NCBI RefSeq assembly: GCF_042665095.1 | Contig: NZ_JBHTBV010000003.1 | Reading direction: 5' to 3' (one strand) | DNA: 64,000 nucleotides | Source: Gordonibacter pamelaeae | GTDB taxonomy: Bacteria; Actinomycetota; Coriobacteriia; Coriobacteriales; Eggerthellaceae | Shown: positions 43,798-52,113 of the stretch, piece after piece | How the letters are laid out: every line of letters starts with the position of its first letter | How positions within the stretch are numbered: position 1 is the first letter of the stretch | Position numbers and translations under genes: made by a program | Notes under the pieces: generated by a model | Told to the model about the DNA's origin: nothing | What the model saw: only the letters and a program-made list of their open reading frames with translations | The model's database searches: none

Positions 43798-43880
43798 GCG
43801 CTGCCCGTCTTCCAAAACCCCGTCCTTCGTCCAAGAGCCGCCCCCTCCTCAAGCGCTGCCTTCGGCGGCTGCGCCGGCAA

Positions 43881-43908
43881 GTTCCGCCGGCCGTCAGGCC
43901 GACGGAAC
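43881..43908 (-). repeat. GTTCCG/CGGAAC hairpin 3' of asd
   Basis: GTTCCGCCGGCC and GGCCGACGGAAC pair over 11 of 12 positions around a GTCA loop, 2 bp past the asd stop. The same hairpin type follows the DUF47 gene (52085-52112), and a related one follows lysC (45125-45150). It is a conserved part of the intergenic repeat family and may act as a transcript end. Confidence 0.7.
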
Positions 43909-43910
43909 CC

Positions 43911-44966
43911 CTAGGCCGTCGGAACCAAGAGCTGCGCAATCTGGACGGCATTGAGCGCCGCACCCTTGCGGATCTGGTCGGCAACCACCCATAGGGCCAG
44001 GCCGTGCTCCACCGTGTCGTCCTTGCGCAGGCGGCCGACGTAGGTGTCGTCCGTGCCGGCGAGAAGGCCCGGCATGGGGTAGGTGTTCGTGGCGCAGTCG
44101 TCCATGACCGTGATGCCGTCGGTCGCCGCAAGCGCGGCGCGCGCGGCCTCCACGCTCACGTCGCCGGCGAACTCCACGTTCACCGATTCGGCGTGGCAGC
44201 GCAGCACGGGCACGCGCACGCAGGTGGCGGCCACCTTGATGCCCTGGTCGCCCATGATCTTCTTCGTCTCCACGACCATCTTCCACTCTTCCTTCGTAGA
44301 ATCGTCGTCAAGGAACACGTCGATGTGCGGGATGCAGTTGAACGCGATGCGGTGCTGGAACGCGCTCACCGTGAGCTCGTCATCGGTCTTGCCGTCCAAG
44401 AACTCCTTGGTCTGGTCGTAGAGCTCGGCCATGGCCGGCGCGCCGCCGCCGCTGGCCGCCTGGTAGGTGGACACCACCACGCGCGTGATGGGCGACAGGT
44501 CGTAGAGCGGCTTCAGCGCCACCACCATCTGGATGGTGGAGCAGTTCGGGTTCGCGATCACGCCGTTGTGCCAGGCCACGTCGTCCGGGTTCACCTCGGG
44601 CACCACCAGCGGCACGTCCTCGTCCATGCGGAACGCGCTGGAGTTGTCGATCATCACCGCGCCGGCAGCCGTCACGGCCGCGCGCAGCTCCTTCGACACG
44701 CTCGCGCCGCAGCTGAAGAGCGCGATGTCCACGCCCTCGAACGACTCGGGCGTCATCTCCTGCACCACGAACTCGCCGGCCGGCACCTGGCCGCAGCCCG
44801 CGAAGGGCAGCTTCCTGCCCGCCGAGCGCGCCGATGCGAGCGCCCGCACCTCGCTCGCCGGGAAGTCCACGTCGTGCAGCACCTTCAGGAACTCGCTGCC
44901 CACCGCCCCCGTGGCGCCCGCAATGGCCACCACCGGATGAGCCGGCATCTCCTTCGTCCATGTCAT
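43911..44966 (-). CDS. asd: Aspartate-semialdehyde dehydrogenase
   Basis: The 351-residue enzyme reduces aspartyl phosphate to the semialdehyde on the way to lysine, threonine, methionine and diaminopimelate. Seen are the NADP loop VAIAGATGAVGSEF, catalytic Cys in IANPNCSTIQM near residue 140, STYQAASGGG and FNCIPHIDVF. It follows lysC on the same strand with a 190-bp gap filled by the large stem-loop repeat. The two genes supply successive pathway steps, so the repeat may sit inside one transcript. Confidence 0.95.
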   Translation of the reverse strand: MTWTKEMPAHPVVAIAGATGAVGSEFLKVLHDVDFPASEVRALASARSAGRKLPFAGCGQVPAGEFVVQEMTPESFEGVDIALFSCGASVSKELRAAVTAAGAVMIDNSSAFRMDEDVPLVVPEVNPDDVAWHNGVIANPNCSTIQMVVALKPLYDLSPITRVVVSTYQAASGGGAPAMAELYDQTKEFLDGKTDDELTVSAFQHRIAFNCIPHIDVFLDDDSTKEEWKMVVETKKIMGDQGIKVAATCVRVPVLRCHAESVNVEFAGDVSVEAARAALAATDGITVMDDCATNTYPMPGLLAGTDDTYVGRLRKDDTVEHGLALWVVADQIRKGAALNAVQIAQLLVPTA

Positions 44967-44986
44967 AGGTCGTTTCTCCCTTTCCC

Positions 44987-45151
44987 CAGGTTGGCGTTAG
45001 TCAGTCAGCGAGAGGGGCCGGGGTGCGCCGAATTCGTGGGATCGCGGAGGCGAAGCGTACCTTGGGTACGCTTCGCCTCCGGGATCGCGCGAAGGCGGCG
45101 TGCACCGGCCCCTCGCAGCGTCGAGCCGTTCCGCCGTTCGGCAGAACGGCG
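44987..45151 (-). repeat. Large structured intergenic repeat, copy 1 (between lysC and asd)
   Basis: Conserved flanks CAGGTTGGCGT and AGTCAGCGAGA begin the element and CGCAGCGTCG ends it. Between them, outer arms at 45012-45026 and 45102-45114 pair (GAGGGGCC/GGCCCCTC core, with a 2-nt bulge). Inner arms at 45045-45061 and 45065-45081 pair perfectly over 17 bp around TTG. A second hairpin (45125-45150) abuts the lysC stop. Copy 2 at 51947-52113 shares the flanks and inner segment but has a different outer stem. On the minus strand it lies in the lysC 3' region. Confidence 0.85.
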
Positions 45152-45156
45152 TAGCC

Positions 45157-46437
45157 TTAACGTCCCTTGTTCATCTTCGCGGCGATCTCCTCGGCGGAGA
45201 GCTGCGTCTCCTCGAACACGCTGTCGCTGTCCAGGTCGAATGCGGTATGCAGGCAGCGCACGGCCTCGGCGGCCTGCGAGCCGTCCACCACCACGGACAG
45301 GCGGATGGGCGACGTGGAGATGGCCAGGATGTTGATCTGGTTCTCCCCCAGCGTCGTGAACGCGCGCGCCGCCACGCCGGGCGACGACTTCATGCCCGTG
45401 CCCACGAGGCTCACCTTGGCGATGTCGGCGTCCACGTCGAACTCGCGGGCGTTGATGTCGGGCAGGATACGCTCGATGGTCTCGCGCGCGAGGGCCAGGT
45501 CGGCGCCGGCGCACGTGAAGCTGATATCCGTGAAGCCGTCCTCGGAGATGTTCTGGATGATCATGTCCACGCGCACGTTGTTGCCCGCCAGCGCGCTGAA
45601 CACCTTCGCCGCCACGCCCGTCATGTCGGGCACGCCGCGGATGGTCACCTTCACCTCGGACGTGTCGTGCGCGATGCCGGTGATGACGGCTTCTTCCATC
45701 ATGTCGGTTTCCTCCTTGATATAGGTGCCCTCGGCCTCGGAGAACGCCGAGCGGGAATGGATGACCACGTCGTACTTGCGCGCGAACTCCACGGCGCGCA
45801 TCTGCAGCACGCCCGCGCCCGAGCCGGACAGCTCCAGCATGTCGTCGTAGGACACGGCGTCGAGCTTCTTGGCGCGTGGGCACACGCGCGGGTCGGCCGT
45901 GTACACGCCGTCCACGTCTGAGTATATCTCGCACACATCCGCGCCGATGCCCCAGGCCACGGCCACGGCCGTCGTGTCGGAGCCGCCGCGGCCGAGCGTG
46001 GTGATGTCCCCGTTCGCGTCGATGCCCTGGAAGCCGGCCACCACGGGGATGGCGCCGGCGGCGATGGCCTCCATGATGCGCTCGTTGTGCACCTTCACGA
46101 TCTTGGCCTTCGCGTGCATGCCGTCCGTCTCGATGCCGGCCTGGCGGCCCGTGAAACTCATGGACTTGTAACCGCGCGCCTCGATGGCCATGGCCAGAAG
46201 CGTCATGGACACCTGCTCGCCGGTGGACAGCAGCCGGTCCATCTCGCGGGCGGGCGGGTCCTGGTTCAGCGCGCGGGCGAGGCCCACCAGCTCGTCGGTG
46301 GTCTTGCCCATGGCGGACACCACGGCCACCACGTCGTGGCCGGCTTGCTTCTTCGCGATGACCTTCTTCGCCACCATCTGGATGCGCTCGGGCGAGGCAA
46401 CGGAGGTTCCCCCGAATTTTGCTACGATTAGCGACAT
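45157..46437 (-). CDS. lysC: Aspartate kinase
   Basis: The 426-residue enzyme phosphorylates aspartate, the first step of the aspartate family pathway. It opens SLIVAKFGGTSVASPERIQ, has the catalytic LSTGEQVSMTLLA and the TTLGRGGSDTTAVA segment, and ends with two ACT domains (from about residue 265) for feedback by lysine and/or threonine. ATG 46437 is used; ATG 46455 is in frame but has no better ribosome site. asd lies downstream after the structured repeat. Confidence 0.95.
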   Translation of the reverse strand: MSLIVAKFGGTSVASPERIQMVAKKVIAKKQAGHDVVAVVSAMGKTTDELVGLARALNQDPPAREMDRLLSTGEQVSMTLLAMAIEARGYKSMSFTGRQAGIETDGMHAKAKIVKVHNERIMEAIAAGAIPVVAGFQGIDANGDITTLGRGGSDTTAVAVAWGIGADVCEIYSDVDGVYTADPRVCPRAKKLDAVSYDDMLELSGSGAGVLQMRAVEFARKYDVVIHSRSAFSEAEGTYIKEETDMMEEAVITGIAHDTSEVKVTIRGVPDMTGVAAKVFSALAGNNVRVDMIIQNISEDGFTDISFTCAGADLALARETIERILPDINAREFDVDADIAKVSLVGTGMKSSPGVAARAFTTLGENQINILAISTSPIRLSVVVDGSQAAEAVRCLHTAFDLDSDSVFEETQLSAEEIAAKMNKGR

Positions 46438-46606
46438 GGCGTTCTTTCTCGTCATTGGCCCAGTTGGCTCTCCACTATACCAAAGAGCCGGCCCCCACGC
46501 GCGCCGAACACCCGCGAGCAGGCGTTTTTTCACGGGGAAAGCGAAACGGGCGCGGCGACGGCGACTCGGCGGGCCTCCGCTCGCTCCCGCCTCGACACGC
46601 CGGACG

Positions 46607-47779
46607 TCAGCTCCCGAGCAGCGGATTCGTGCGGTCGAGGAAGACGAGGCCCAGCAGGAAGGCGAACTCGCGGTCCGGGGCGTCGGGCATGCCGAGCACC
46701 GCCTTCGCCCTGCGCAGGCGGTAGCGCACGGTGTTGGGATGCTGGTGCAGCGCCTCGGCGGCTGCGCGCACGTCGCCGTAGGCGCGGGCGAGGGCTTCGG
46801 CAGTGGGGGCCAGCTCGGCGTCGTTTTCCGCATCGTATTCTTCCAGCAGGGCGCGATGAAAGGCGGCGGTGCGGCCGAACAGGCGGCTGGCGGCCGCCGC
46901 GGCGCGGAAGGCGTCGTGGTGCAGGTCGGCCCAGCACGCCACGGCGTCGCCCTCGGTGCGCGCGGTCTTGAGCGCAGCCAGGGCCTCGCGCACGCTCAGG
47001 TCGCCGTCCGACAGCGGGCCTTCCTCCCCCACCCCGAGCCACAGAGGACCGATGCGCTGGATGCGCGCCACCAAGTCCGCCTCGGAGGCCGCGCGGACGG
47101 AGGCGGGCGGCTGCGCATAGGACACGAATGCGAGCAGGAGGTCGTGGTAGCGGCAGGCGAACACCGTGTCCACGCTGGCCCAATCGGCCTTGAACGCGTG
47201 CAGCACCCCCGCAAGCGCATCGAGCGCAGCGTACAGCGAGCACTCGTCGGCATTGCGCGGCGCCACGGCGAGGCACTGCAGCGTGGCGCCCATGGCCCCG
47301 GTGAGCTGGTAGAGCCTCGTGCGGGTGCCCTGGCTGTCATGAGCTGCCAGAAGCGCATCCACCATGCGCCCCTTGTCCGACTCCTCGCCGTCGCGGCGAA
47401 TGAGGTCGAGCGCTTGATAGGCCAGCACCTCGTGGTAGGCGCCTTCGTAGAGGTACAGCGGCACGCCCATCGCCGTGCTGGCCGAGCGCACCGCTTCGCT
47501 CAAATGAGGGTGGTACACGTTCTTCACGGCCACCGCCGCCACGTTTCTCCTTATGAGCGCCAAGAGCGATGCCTCGGCAAGCGCCGCGTCGTCGCGCGCG
47601 AAACCGAGGTTCGACGCGATGAACTCGCCTGGCAGGTAATCGGCATACGCCTGCTCGTCGGGTGCGAGATCAAGGATACCCACGTTGCGCACCTCGCGCG
47701 CACCTGCTCCCGCGCACGGAGCCGCCAGCTCGATGCGCTCGAACGCCGGCAACGCGATGATGTCCGCAACGGTTATCAC
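46607..47779 (-). CDS. PucR-family transcriptional regulator
   Basis: The 390-residue protein has a PucR N-terminal domain (ITVADIIALPAFERIELAAP, residues 1-120) and a C-terminal PucR HTH_30 module, ALHQHPNTVRYRLRRAKAVL near residue 345. The start is GTG 47779 with GAGAGGGG 8 bp upstream. PucR regulators often govern purine, amine or amino-acid catabolism; no target can be named because neighbours are unrelated (lysC downstream, a 61-residue protein upstream). Confidence 0.9.
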   Translation of the reverse strand: MITVADIIALPAFERIELAAPCAGAGAREVRNVGILDLAPDEQAYADYLPGEFIASNLGFARDDAALAEASLLALIRRNVAAVAVKNVYHPHLSEAVRSASTAMGVPLYLYEGAYHEVLAYQALDLIRRDGEESDKGRMVDALLAAHDSQGTRTRLYQLTGAMGATLQCLAVAPRNADECSLYAALDALAGVLHAFKADWASVDTVFACRYHDLLLAFVSYAQPPASVRAASEADLVARIQRIGPLWLGVGEEGPLSDGDLSVREALAALKTARTEGDAVACWADLHHDAFRAAAAASRLFGRTAAFHRALLEEYDAENDAELAPTAEALARAYGDVRAAAEALHQHPNTVRYRLRRAKAVLGMPDAPDREFAFLLGLVFLDRTNPLLGS

Positions 47780-47824
47780 ACCTGAACCCCTCTCGACGAT
47801 GGGCCCATACTACACCAAATGCGT

Positions 47825-47880
47825 CGCTGCCGTCGGGGTGCGCCGTCCTACGGGCAGGGCGATGCACCCCGACGGCAGCG
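47825..47880. repeat. Perfect 17-bp inverted repeat upstream of the PucR gene
   Basis: CGCTGCCGTCGGGGTGC (47825-47841) and GCACCCCGACGGCAGCG (47864-47880) are exact reverse complements around a 22-nt, partly self-complementary loop. It lies between the 61-residue gene stop and the PucR GTG, with no U-tract on either side. Confidence 0.75.
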
Positions 47881-47967
47881 GGACCGCGCGCCGCCCCTGC
47901 GCCAGTGGGCACCGTTGCTGGCCGGCATTTTACAGGCCGACCTGCGCTTAACCGGGGAAAACATTGC

Positions 47968-48153
47968 CTATCCAGCCTGGTAAAGGTCCTCCAGGTTGCC
48001 GTTTTCCACCAGCGTGCAGAGTGCGTTGCTGGCATGCTGGGGGCTTACGCCCATTTGCTCGAAGCGCTTCGTCAGCTTCAGGCAGTACGCCAAGTCACCG
48101 GAATCCAGCGAGAGCAGGGCCGACGTGGCCTGCTCGTCCAACTTCTCCAACAT
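47968..48153 (-). CDS. 61-residue protein of unknown function
   Basis: ATG 48153 has AGAGGAG 6-7 bp upstream, a strong ribosome site, and the frame closes at 47968. The product is acidic, Leu-rich and predicted helical (MLEKLDEQATSALLSLDSGD at the start, ending LVENGNLEDLYQAG), with no membrane helix or motif. A longer frame to 48201 exists without a ribosome site. It stands between the MFS gene terminator and the large inverted repeat at 47825. No family recognised. Confidence 0.6.
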   Translation of the reverse strand: MLEKLDEQATSALLSLDSGDLAYCLKLTKRFEQMGVSPQHASNALCTLVENGNLEDLYQAG

Positions 48154-48238
48154 GGGATGCTCCTCTCGGTCGAATTCTCGTACCAAGAGGATATCCTGCA
48201 CGCCCCTGCCCGCTTTTGGACAAGCGAGACAATCGCAA

Positions 48239-48275
48239 GCCCCCGTTTTGTGCTACTGAACAAAACAGCGGGGGC
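48239..48275 (-). terminator. Stem-loop terminator downstream of the MFS gene
   Basis: GCCCCCG plus TTTTGT pairs with ACAAAA and CGGGGGC, with a 3-nt bulge on one arm. It sits about 100 bp after the MFS stop and upstream of the 61-residue gene. Confidence 0.55.
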
Positions 48276-48377
48276 GAAAAGCCTCGCTTTCCGGCTGACG
48301 GGGGATAAGCCTGCCTGCCGGCGTCAGGTGCGTACCGCCCTCGCCGGCCGGCGGAGCGCCGAAATCCGCCGCCTCCC

Positions 48378-49604
48378 CTATTCCCGTTCCGGCATCCGCC
48401 ACAAAAGCACGAAGCCCACCACGAACAGCACGGCGATGGACAGCACGCCCATGGACGAGTTGCCGGTGAGCTGCGTGAACACGCTGACCAGGAACGTGCC
48501 CATGACGGCGGCGTACTTGCCGAAGATGTCGAAGAAACCGTAGTACTCGTTGGCGTGCTCCTTGGGGATGAGCTTGCCGAACTCGCTGCGCGACAGCGCC
48601 TGGATGCCGCCTTGGAACAGCCCCACGCAGATGGCGAGGATCCAGAACTCCACGGCCTCCCGCAGGAAGAACGCCGCGAACAGCGTGATGCAGAAGTACG
48701 CGAACACGGCCACGAGCAGCATGCGCTTCGTGCCGAACCTCGTGGACAGGCGCCCGTAGGCGATGGCCGACGGGAACGCCACGAACTGCGTCACCAGCAG
48801 CGCCAGCACGAGCTGCGTCGCGTCGATCCCCAGGTCGGTGCCATAGCTGGTGGACATCTTGATGATGGTATGCACGCCATCGATATAGCAGAAGAACGCC
48901 AGCATGAAGTAGCGCAGCCGCTTGTCCTTGAAGATGCGCTTCACCGTCTTCCACAGGCCGCCGAACGTGTCGCGGATCAGGTGCTCGGCACGCTCCTTGT
49001 AGTGGGTCTGGTGCACGTCGCGGATGAGCGGGATGCTGAACGCCACCCACCACACGGCCGTGATCAAAAACGCGATCTTCATGCCCACGTCCATGGGGAT
49101 GCCGATGGAAGGCCCGCCCAGCACCACGGCCAGGCACGCGATGAACGGCACGCACGAGCCGATGTAGCCCCACGCGTAGCCCTGCGACGACACCTCGTCG
49201 TAGCGCTCGTCGTCGGTGGCGTCCACGAGGAACGCGTCGTAGAACACCATGGAGCCGTTCAGCATGATGGATGCGACCACGTACAGCACGAGGAACGCCA
49301 TGGCCGCCGTGGGTATGCCGAGGGCCGCCAGCGCGATGGCGCCGGTGCCCACCGTGCCGATGAAGAACTTCTTCTTGTTGCCCTTGAGGTCGGCGAGGCT
49401 GCCCAGGACGGGCATGAGCAGCGCCAGCACAAGCGAGGCCACCGTCTCGGCGTAGCCCCACGCCACCACCACCGAAGAGCCCTCCTCGGCGATGGAGGCG
49501 AAGTACACCGGGATGAGCGCCGTGGCCAGCAGCACGAAGGCCGAGTTCCCCACGTCGTACAGAACCCAGCTGCGTTCCTGCCTCGTCAACTTCGCTCGCG
49601 CCAT
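48378..49604 (-). CDS. UMF1-type MFS transporter (Atg22-like)
   Basis: The 408-residue protein has about 12 membrane helices. It opens LTRQERSWVLYDVGNSAFVL, the hallmark of the UMF1/Atg22-like MFS group, with later PVLGSLADLKGNKKKFF, FQGGIQALSRSEFGKLIP and EYYGFFDIFGKYAAVMG. Members are thought to export amino acids or other small solutes; the substrate here is unknown. The gene is monocistronic and divergent from the phospholipase-like gene. Confidence 0.92.
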   Translation of the reverse strand: MARAKLTRQERSWVLYDVGNSAFVLLATALIPVYFASIAEEGSSVVVAWGYAETVASLVLALLMPVLGSLADLKGNKKKFFIGTVGTGAIALAALGIPTAAMAFLVLYVVASIMLNGSMVFYDAFLVDATDDERYDEVSSQGYAWGYIGSCVPFIACLAVVLGGPSIGIPMDVGMKIAFLITAVWWVAFSIPLIRDVHQTHYKERAEHLIRDTFGGLWKTVKRIFKDKRLRYFMLAFFCYIDGVHTIIKMSTSYGTDLGIDATQLVLALLVTQFVAFPSAIAYGRLSTRFGTKRMLLVAVFAYFCITLFAAFFLREAVEFWILAICVGLFQGGIQALSRSEFGKLIPKEHANEYYGFFDIFGKYAAVMGTFLVSVFTQLTGNSSMGVLSIAVLFVVGFVLLWRMPERE

Positions 49605-49694
49605 GGTGCGCCTTCCTCTCGTCTCGCGCGCCCCCGCGCGCCTCGCGCACCGCCGTTCAGCCGGAAACGTTCTTCACAACTGGGAAACCGACGG

Positions 49695-49723
49695 TTAACA
49701 AGCACCGCCTCATTGTATATGAT
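49695..49723 (+). promoter_or_regulatory. Promoter of the phospholipase C-like gene
   Basis: TTAACA (49695-49700), a 17-bp spacer and TATGAT (49718-49723) match the sigma-70 consensus at five of six bases in each box. Transcription would start about 45 bp before the ATG at 49774. Confidence 0.65.
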
Positions 49724-49773
49724 ACCGCTAAGCGACACGGGTAAATTTCACGTCAGAAACGGGGTACCGCGCC

Positions 49774-50823
49774 ATGCCCGCACTCATCACGCACGACTTC
49801 TTCGGCCAAGACGTCTACGACCGGCTCTTCCGCGATATCGGCGGGACCCGCGACGAGGCCGAGGCGTTCCTGCTGGGCAACCAGGGCCCCGACCCCCTGT
49901 TCTACGCGGTAACCGACCCGCGCCTGCGCGAGCACAACCGACTGGGCAACGTCATGCACAGCGAGAAGCCGAGCGAGCTCGTCAAGGCGTTCAAGGATTC
50001 GCTCGGCATCCTCGACGAGGACGAGCTGCCCGTCGGCCGCGCCTACGCGTTCGGCTTCCTGTGCCACTACACGCTGGACTCCACCCTGCACCCGCTCGTA
50101 TTCTTCCACGAGTACCGGCTCACCGACGCCGGCGAGCCGGGCCTCTCGCGCGACGACGCCCACGAGGTGCACGCCGTCATCGAGAGCGAGCTGGACGAGC
50201 TCGTGCTGTTCGAGAAGCGCGGCGAGACGGTGGCCACGTTCCAGCCGTGGCGCGAGATACTGCAAGCCAGCGACTTCGTGCTCGGCGTGGTGTCGAAGAT
50301 GTTCTCCTACGTGGCGCTCACGGTGTACGGGCGCATCGTCCCGCGCGACCTGTTCGCGCGGTCGGTGCGCGGCTTCCGCCGCGTGCAGCGGCTGTTCTAC
50401 TCCAAGACCGGCGCCAAGCGCGCCGCCCTCGGGCGCATCGAGCAGCTGGTGCGCCCGTACTCGTTCTACCAGTCCATGAGCCACCGCCCCGTGGCGCTCA
50501 CCGAGAGCGCCTACGACAACCGCGCCCACGAGGCCTGGGAGAACCCGTACACCGGCGAGGCGAGCACGGCGAGCTTCTGGGACCTGTACGGGCAGGCGCT
50601 CGAGAGGGCCGAGGAGAACATCGCCGCCTTCGAACGCGACGGCTTCGACCTGGAGGCCGCCCGCTCCCTGACCGGCGAGCTGGACTTCTCGGGCCGGCCC
50701 GTGGTGGCCACGCTCGTGTCGGTGGAGGACGGCGCGCCGCCCGCGGCGGGGCACGGTGCCGCCGGCGACGACGTCCCGGCAGGCGCCTCCGACGCCAGCT
50801 CCCCCGCCCCGAGCGGCGCCTAG
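49774..50823 (+). CDS. Zinc-dependent phospholipase C family protein
   Basis: The 349-residue protein has the His/Asp pattern of the Zn_dep_PLPC family: MPALITHDFFGQDVYDRL at the start, LGNQGPDPLFY near residue 32, GNVMHSEKPSEL and FGFLCHYTLDSTLHPLVF near residue 88. There is no signal peptide, so it is probably cytosolic. The C-terminal 35 residues are Ala/Pro/Gly-rich. A TRIC-family channel gene follows 6 bp later in the same operon. True phospholipase activity is unproven for this branch. Confidence 0.85.
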   Translation: MPALITHDFFGQDVYDRLFRDIGGTRDEAEAFLLGNQGPDPLFYAVTDPRLREHNRLGNVMHSEKPSELVKAFKDSLGILDEDELPVGRAYAFGFLCHYTLDSTLHPLVFFHEYRLTDAGEPGLSRDDAHEVHAVIESELDELVLFEKRGETVATFQPWREILQASDFVLGVVSKMFSYVALTVYGRIVPRDLFARSVRGFRRVQRLFYSKTGAKRAALGRIEQLVRPYSFYQSMSHRPVALTESAYDNRAHEAWENPYTGEASTASFWDLYGQALERAEENIAAFERDGFDLEAARSLTGELDFSGRPVVATLVSVEDGAPPAAGHGAAGDDVPAGASDASSPAPSGA

Positions 50824-50829
50824 CGCACC

Positions 50830-51798
50830 ATGCTGGAAGTCGTCCTCACCATCCCGTTCTGGCTGGAGCTGGCCGCCGCGCTGACAGGCGGCCTGTCGGG
50901 CGCCATGAGCGCCGTGCGGGCGCGCTACGACATCTTCGGCGTGGTGTGCATCGCGCTCACCGCCGGCCTGGCGGGCGGCATCATGCGCGATCTGCTCATG
51001 CAGAACTACGGCATCTACGCGTTCCAGAAACCCGAGCTGCTGCTGGCCTGCGCGGGCGCAGGCGTCATCGTGTTCTACTTCGGCAAGCTGGCCACCTACC
51101 TGGACCCGGTGGTGGCGCTGCTGGACAACCTGTCGGTGGCGCTATGGGCCGTGATCAGCGTGGGCAAGGGGCTGTCGGCCGGGCTCGACGTGGTGCCCTC
51201 CATCATCCTGGGCACCGTGACCGCCGTGGGCGGCGGCATCCTGCGCGACGTGTTCATGAACCGCGAGCCCGAGGCGTTCCAAGCCGGCGCCATGTACGGC
51301 TCGGCGGCGCTCATCGGCTCCACGGTGTACGCGCTCATGGCGCAGAACCACGTGCTGGACCAGTACGCGCCCTACGCCTGCGTGGCCATCGTGCTGGGGC
51401 TGCGCTACGCGTCGCTGTTCTTCGGCTGGAAGACCACGCCGCCCAAGGACTACACGGACGTGGTGACGAGCGCCGTGGCCCGCCCGGTGAAATCGGTGGC
51501 GCGGCGCGTGCGCCCGCCCAAGGGCAAGGTGGAGCGCGAGCGCGAGCGGCGCCGCGCCTACGAGCGCCTGCGCTGGCTATGGCGCGTGCCCGGCGGAACG
51601 TCCCCCCTGCCGCCCGTGGAGAAGCGCGGCTCCGAGGCGGCCGCGCAGCCCGACGCGCCCGCAACCCCGCAGGCCGCCCCGGCCGACGCCGCGCCCAGCG
51701 ACCCGAGCGACCGCATCCACGTGGACCGCGAGGAGCTGCGCCGCATCATGGGCGGCGAGGACGACGAGCCCCGCGACCCGTTCGAGCCGCGCTCGTAA
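50830..51798 (+). CDS. TRIC-type cation channel family protein (UPF0126)
   Basis: The 322-residue protein has two internally repeated UPF0126 units, with ALTAGLAGGIMRDLL near residue 50 and TVTAVGGGILRDVF near 135, and seven predicted helices over the first 200 residues. This matches bacterial TRIC homologues, trimeric potassium-permeable channels. A cytosolic tail of about 110 residues is charged, Ala/Pro-rich and longer than in typical members. It is coupled to the phospholipase-like gene. The stop is followed by the structured repeat cluster. Confidence 0.9.
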   Translation: MLEVVLTIPFWLELAAALTGGLSGAMSAVRARYDIFGVVCIALTAGLAGGIMRDLLMQNYGIYAFQKPELLLACAGAGVIVFYFGKLATYLDPVVALLDNLSVALWAVISVGKGLSAGLDVVPSIILGTVTAVGGGILRDVFMNREPEAFQAGAMYGSAALIGSTVYALMAQNHVLDQYAPYACVAIVLGLRYASLFFGWKTTPPKDYTDVVTSAVARPVKSVARRVRPPKGKVERERERRRAYERLRWLWRVPGGTSPLPPVEKRGSEAAAQPDAPATPQAAPADAAPSDPSDRIHVDREELRRIMGGEDDEPRDPFEPRS

Positions 51799-51833
51799 GG
51801 GACGGCGAAGGAAGCGGCAGCCGAGGAGCCTCC

Positions 51834-51956
51834 GCGCAGGAGCGAAGCGACCTGCGCCTCGCGCGAAGCGCGAGAACAACCGCCCAGGTTGGCGGGCGGG
51901 AGCGAAGCGACCCGCCCATGCGCCCGGAGGGCGCATAACAGCCGCGCAGGTTGGCG
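51834..51956 (+). repeat. Two tandem 60-bp double-hairpin units with covarying stems
   Basis: The loop AGCGAAGCGA recurs at 51841 and 51901, exactly 60 bp apart, closed by different stems (GCGCAGG/CCTGCGC, then GGGCGGG/CCCGCCC). Each unit has a second hairpin (CTCGCGC-GAA-GCGCGAG, then ATGCGCCC-GGA-GGGCGCAT) and ends AACA(A/G)CCGC(C/G)CAGGTTGGCG. Loops and tails are conserved while stems change compensatorily. The second unit runs directly into the large repeat at 51947. Confidence 0.85.
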
Positions 51957-52113
51957 TAGTAAGTCAGCGAGAAGCCCCCTGGTGCCCGAGATTGGCGGGA
52001 TCGCGGAGGTGAAGCGTACTGCGGTACGCGAACCTCCGCGATCGCGGCAAGATCGGGTGCCAGGGGGCTCCGCAGCGTCGGCAGGTTCCGCGGGCCGGCA
52101 GGCCCGCGGAACG
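51947..52113 (-). repeat. Large structured intergenic repeat, copy 2 (3' of the DUF47 gene)
   Basis: The flanks CAGGTTGGCGT, AGTCAGCGAGA and CGCAGCGTCG match copy 1. The outer stem (51973-51989 with 52053-52069) pairs 15 of 17 positions, core AGCCCCCTGG/CCAGGGGGCT, unrelated in sequence to copy 1. The inner stem keeps GATCGCGGAGG and GCGTAC, pairing 12 and 6 bp. A perfect 12-bp hairpin (52085-52112, loop GGCA) abuts the DUF47 stop. With the tandem units it fills the whole gap between two convergent genes. Confidence 0.85.
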
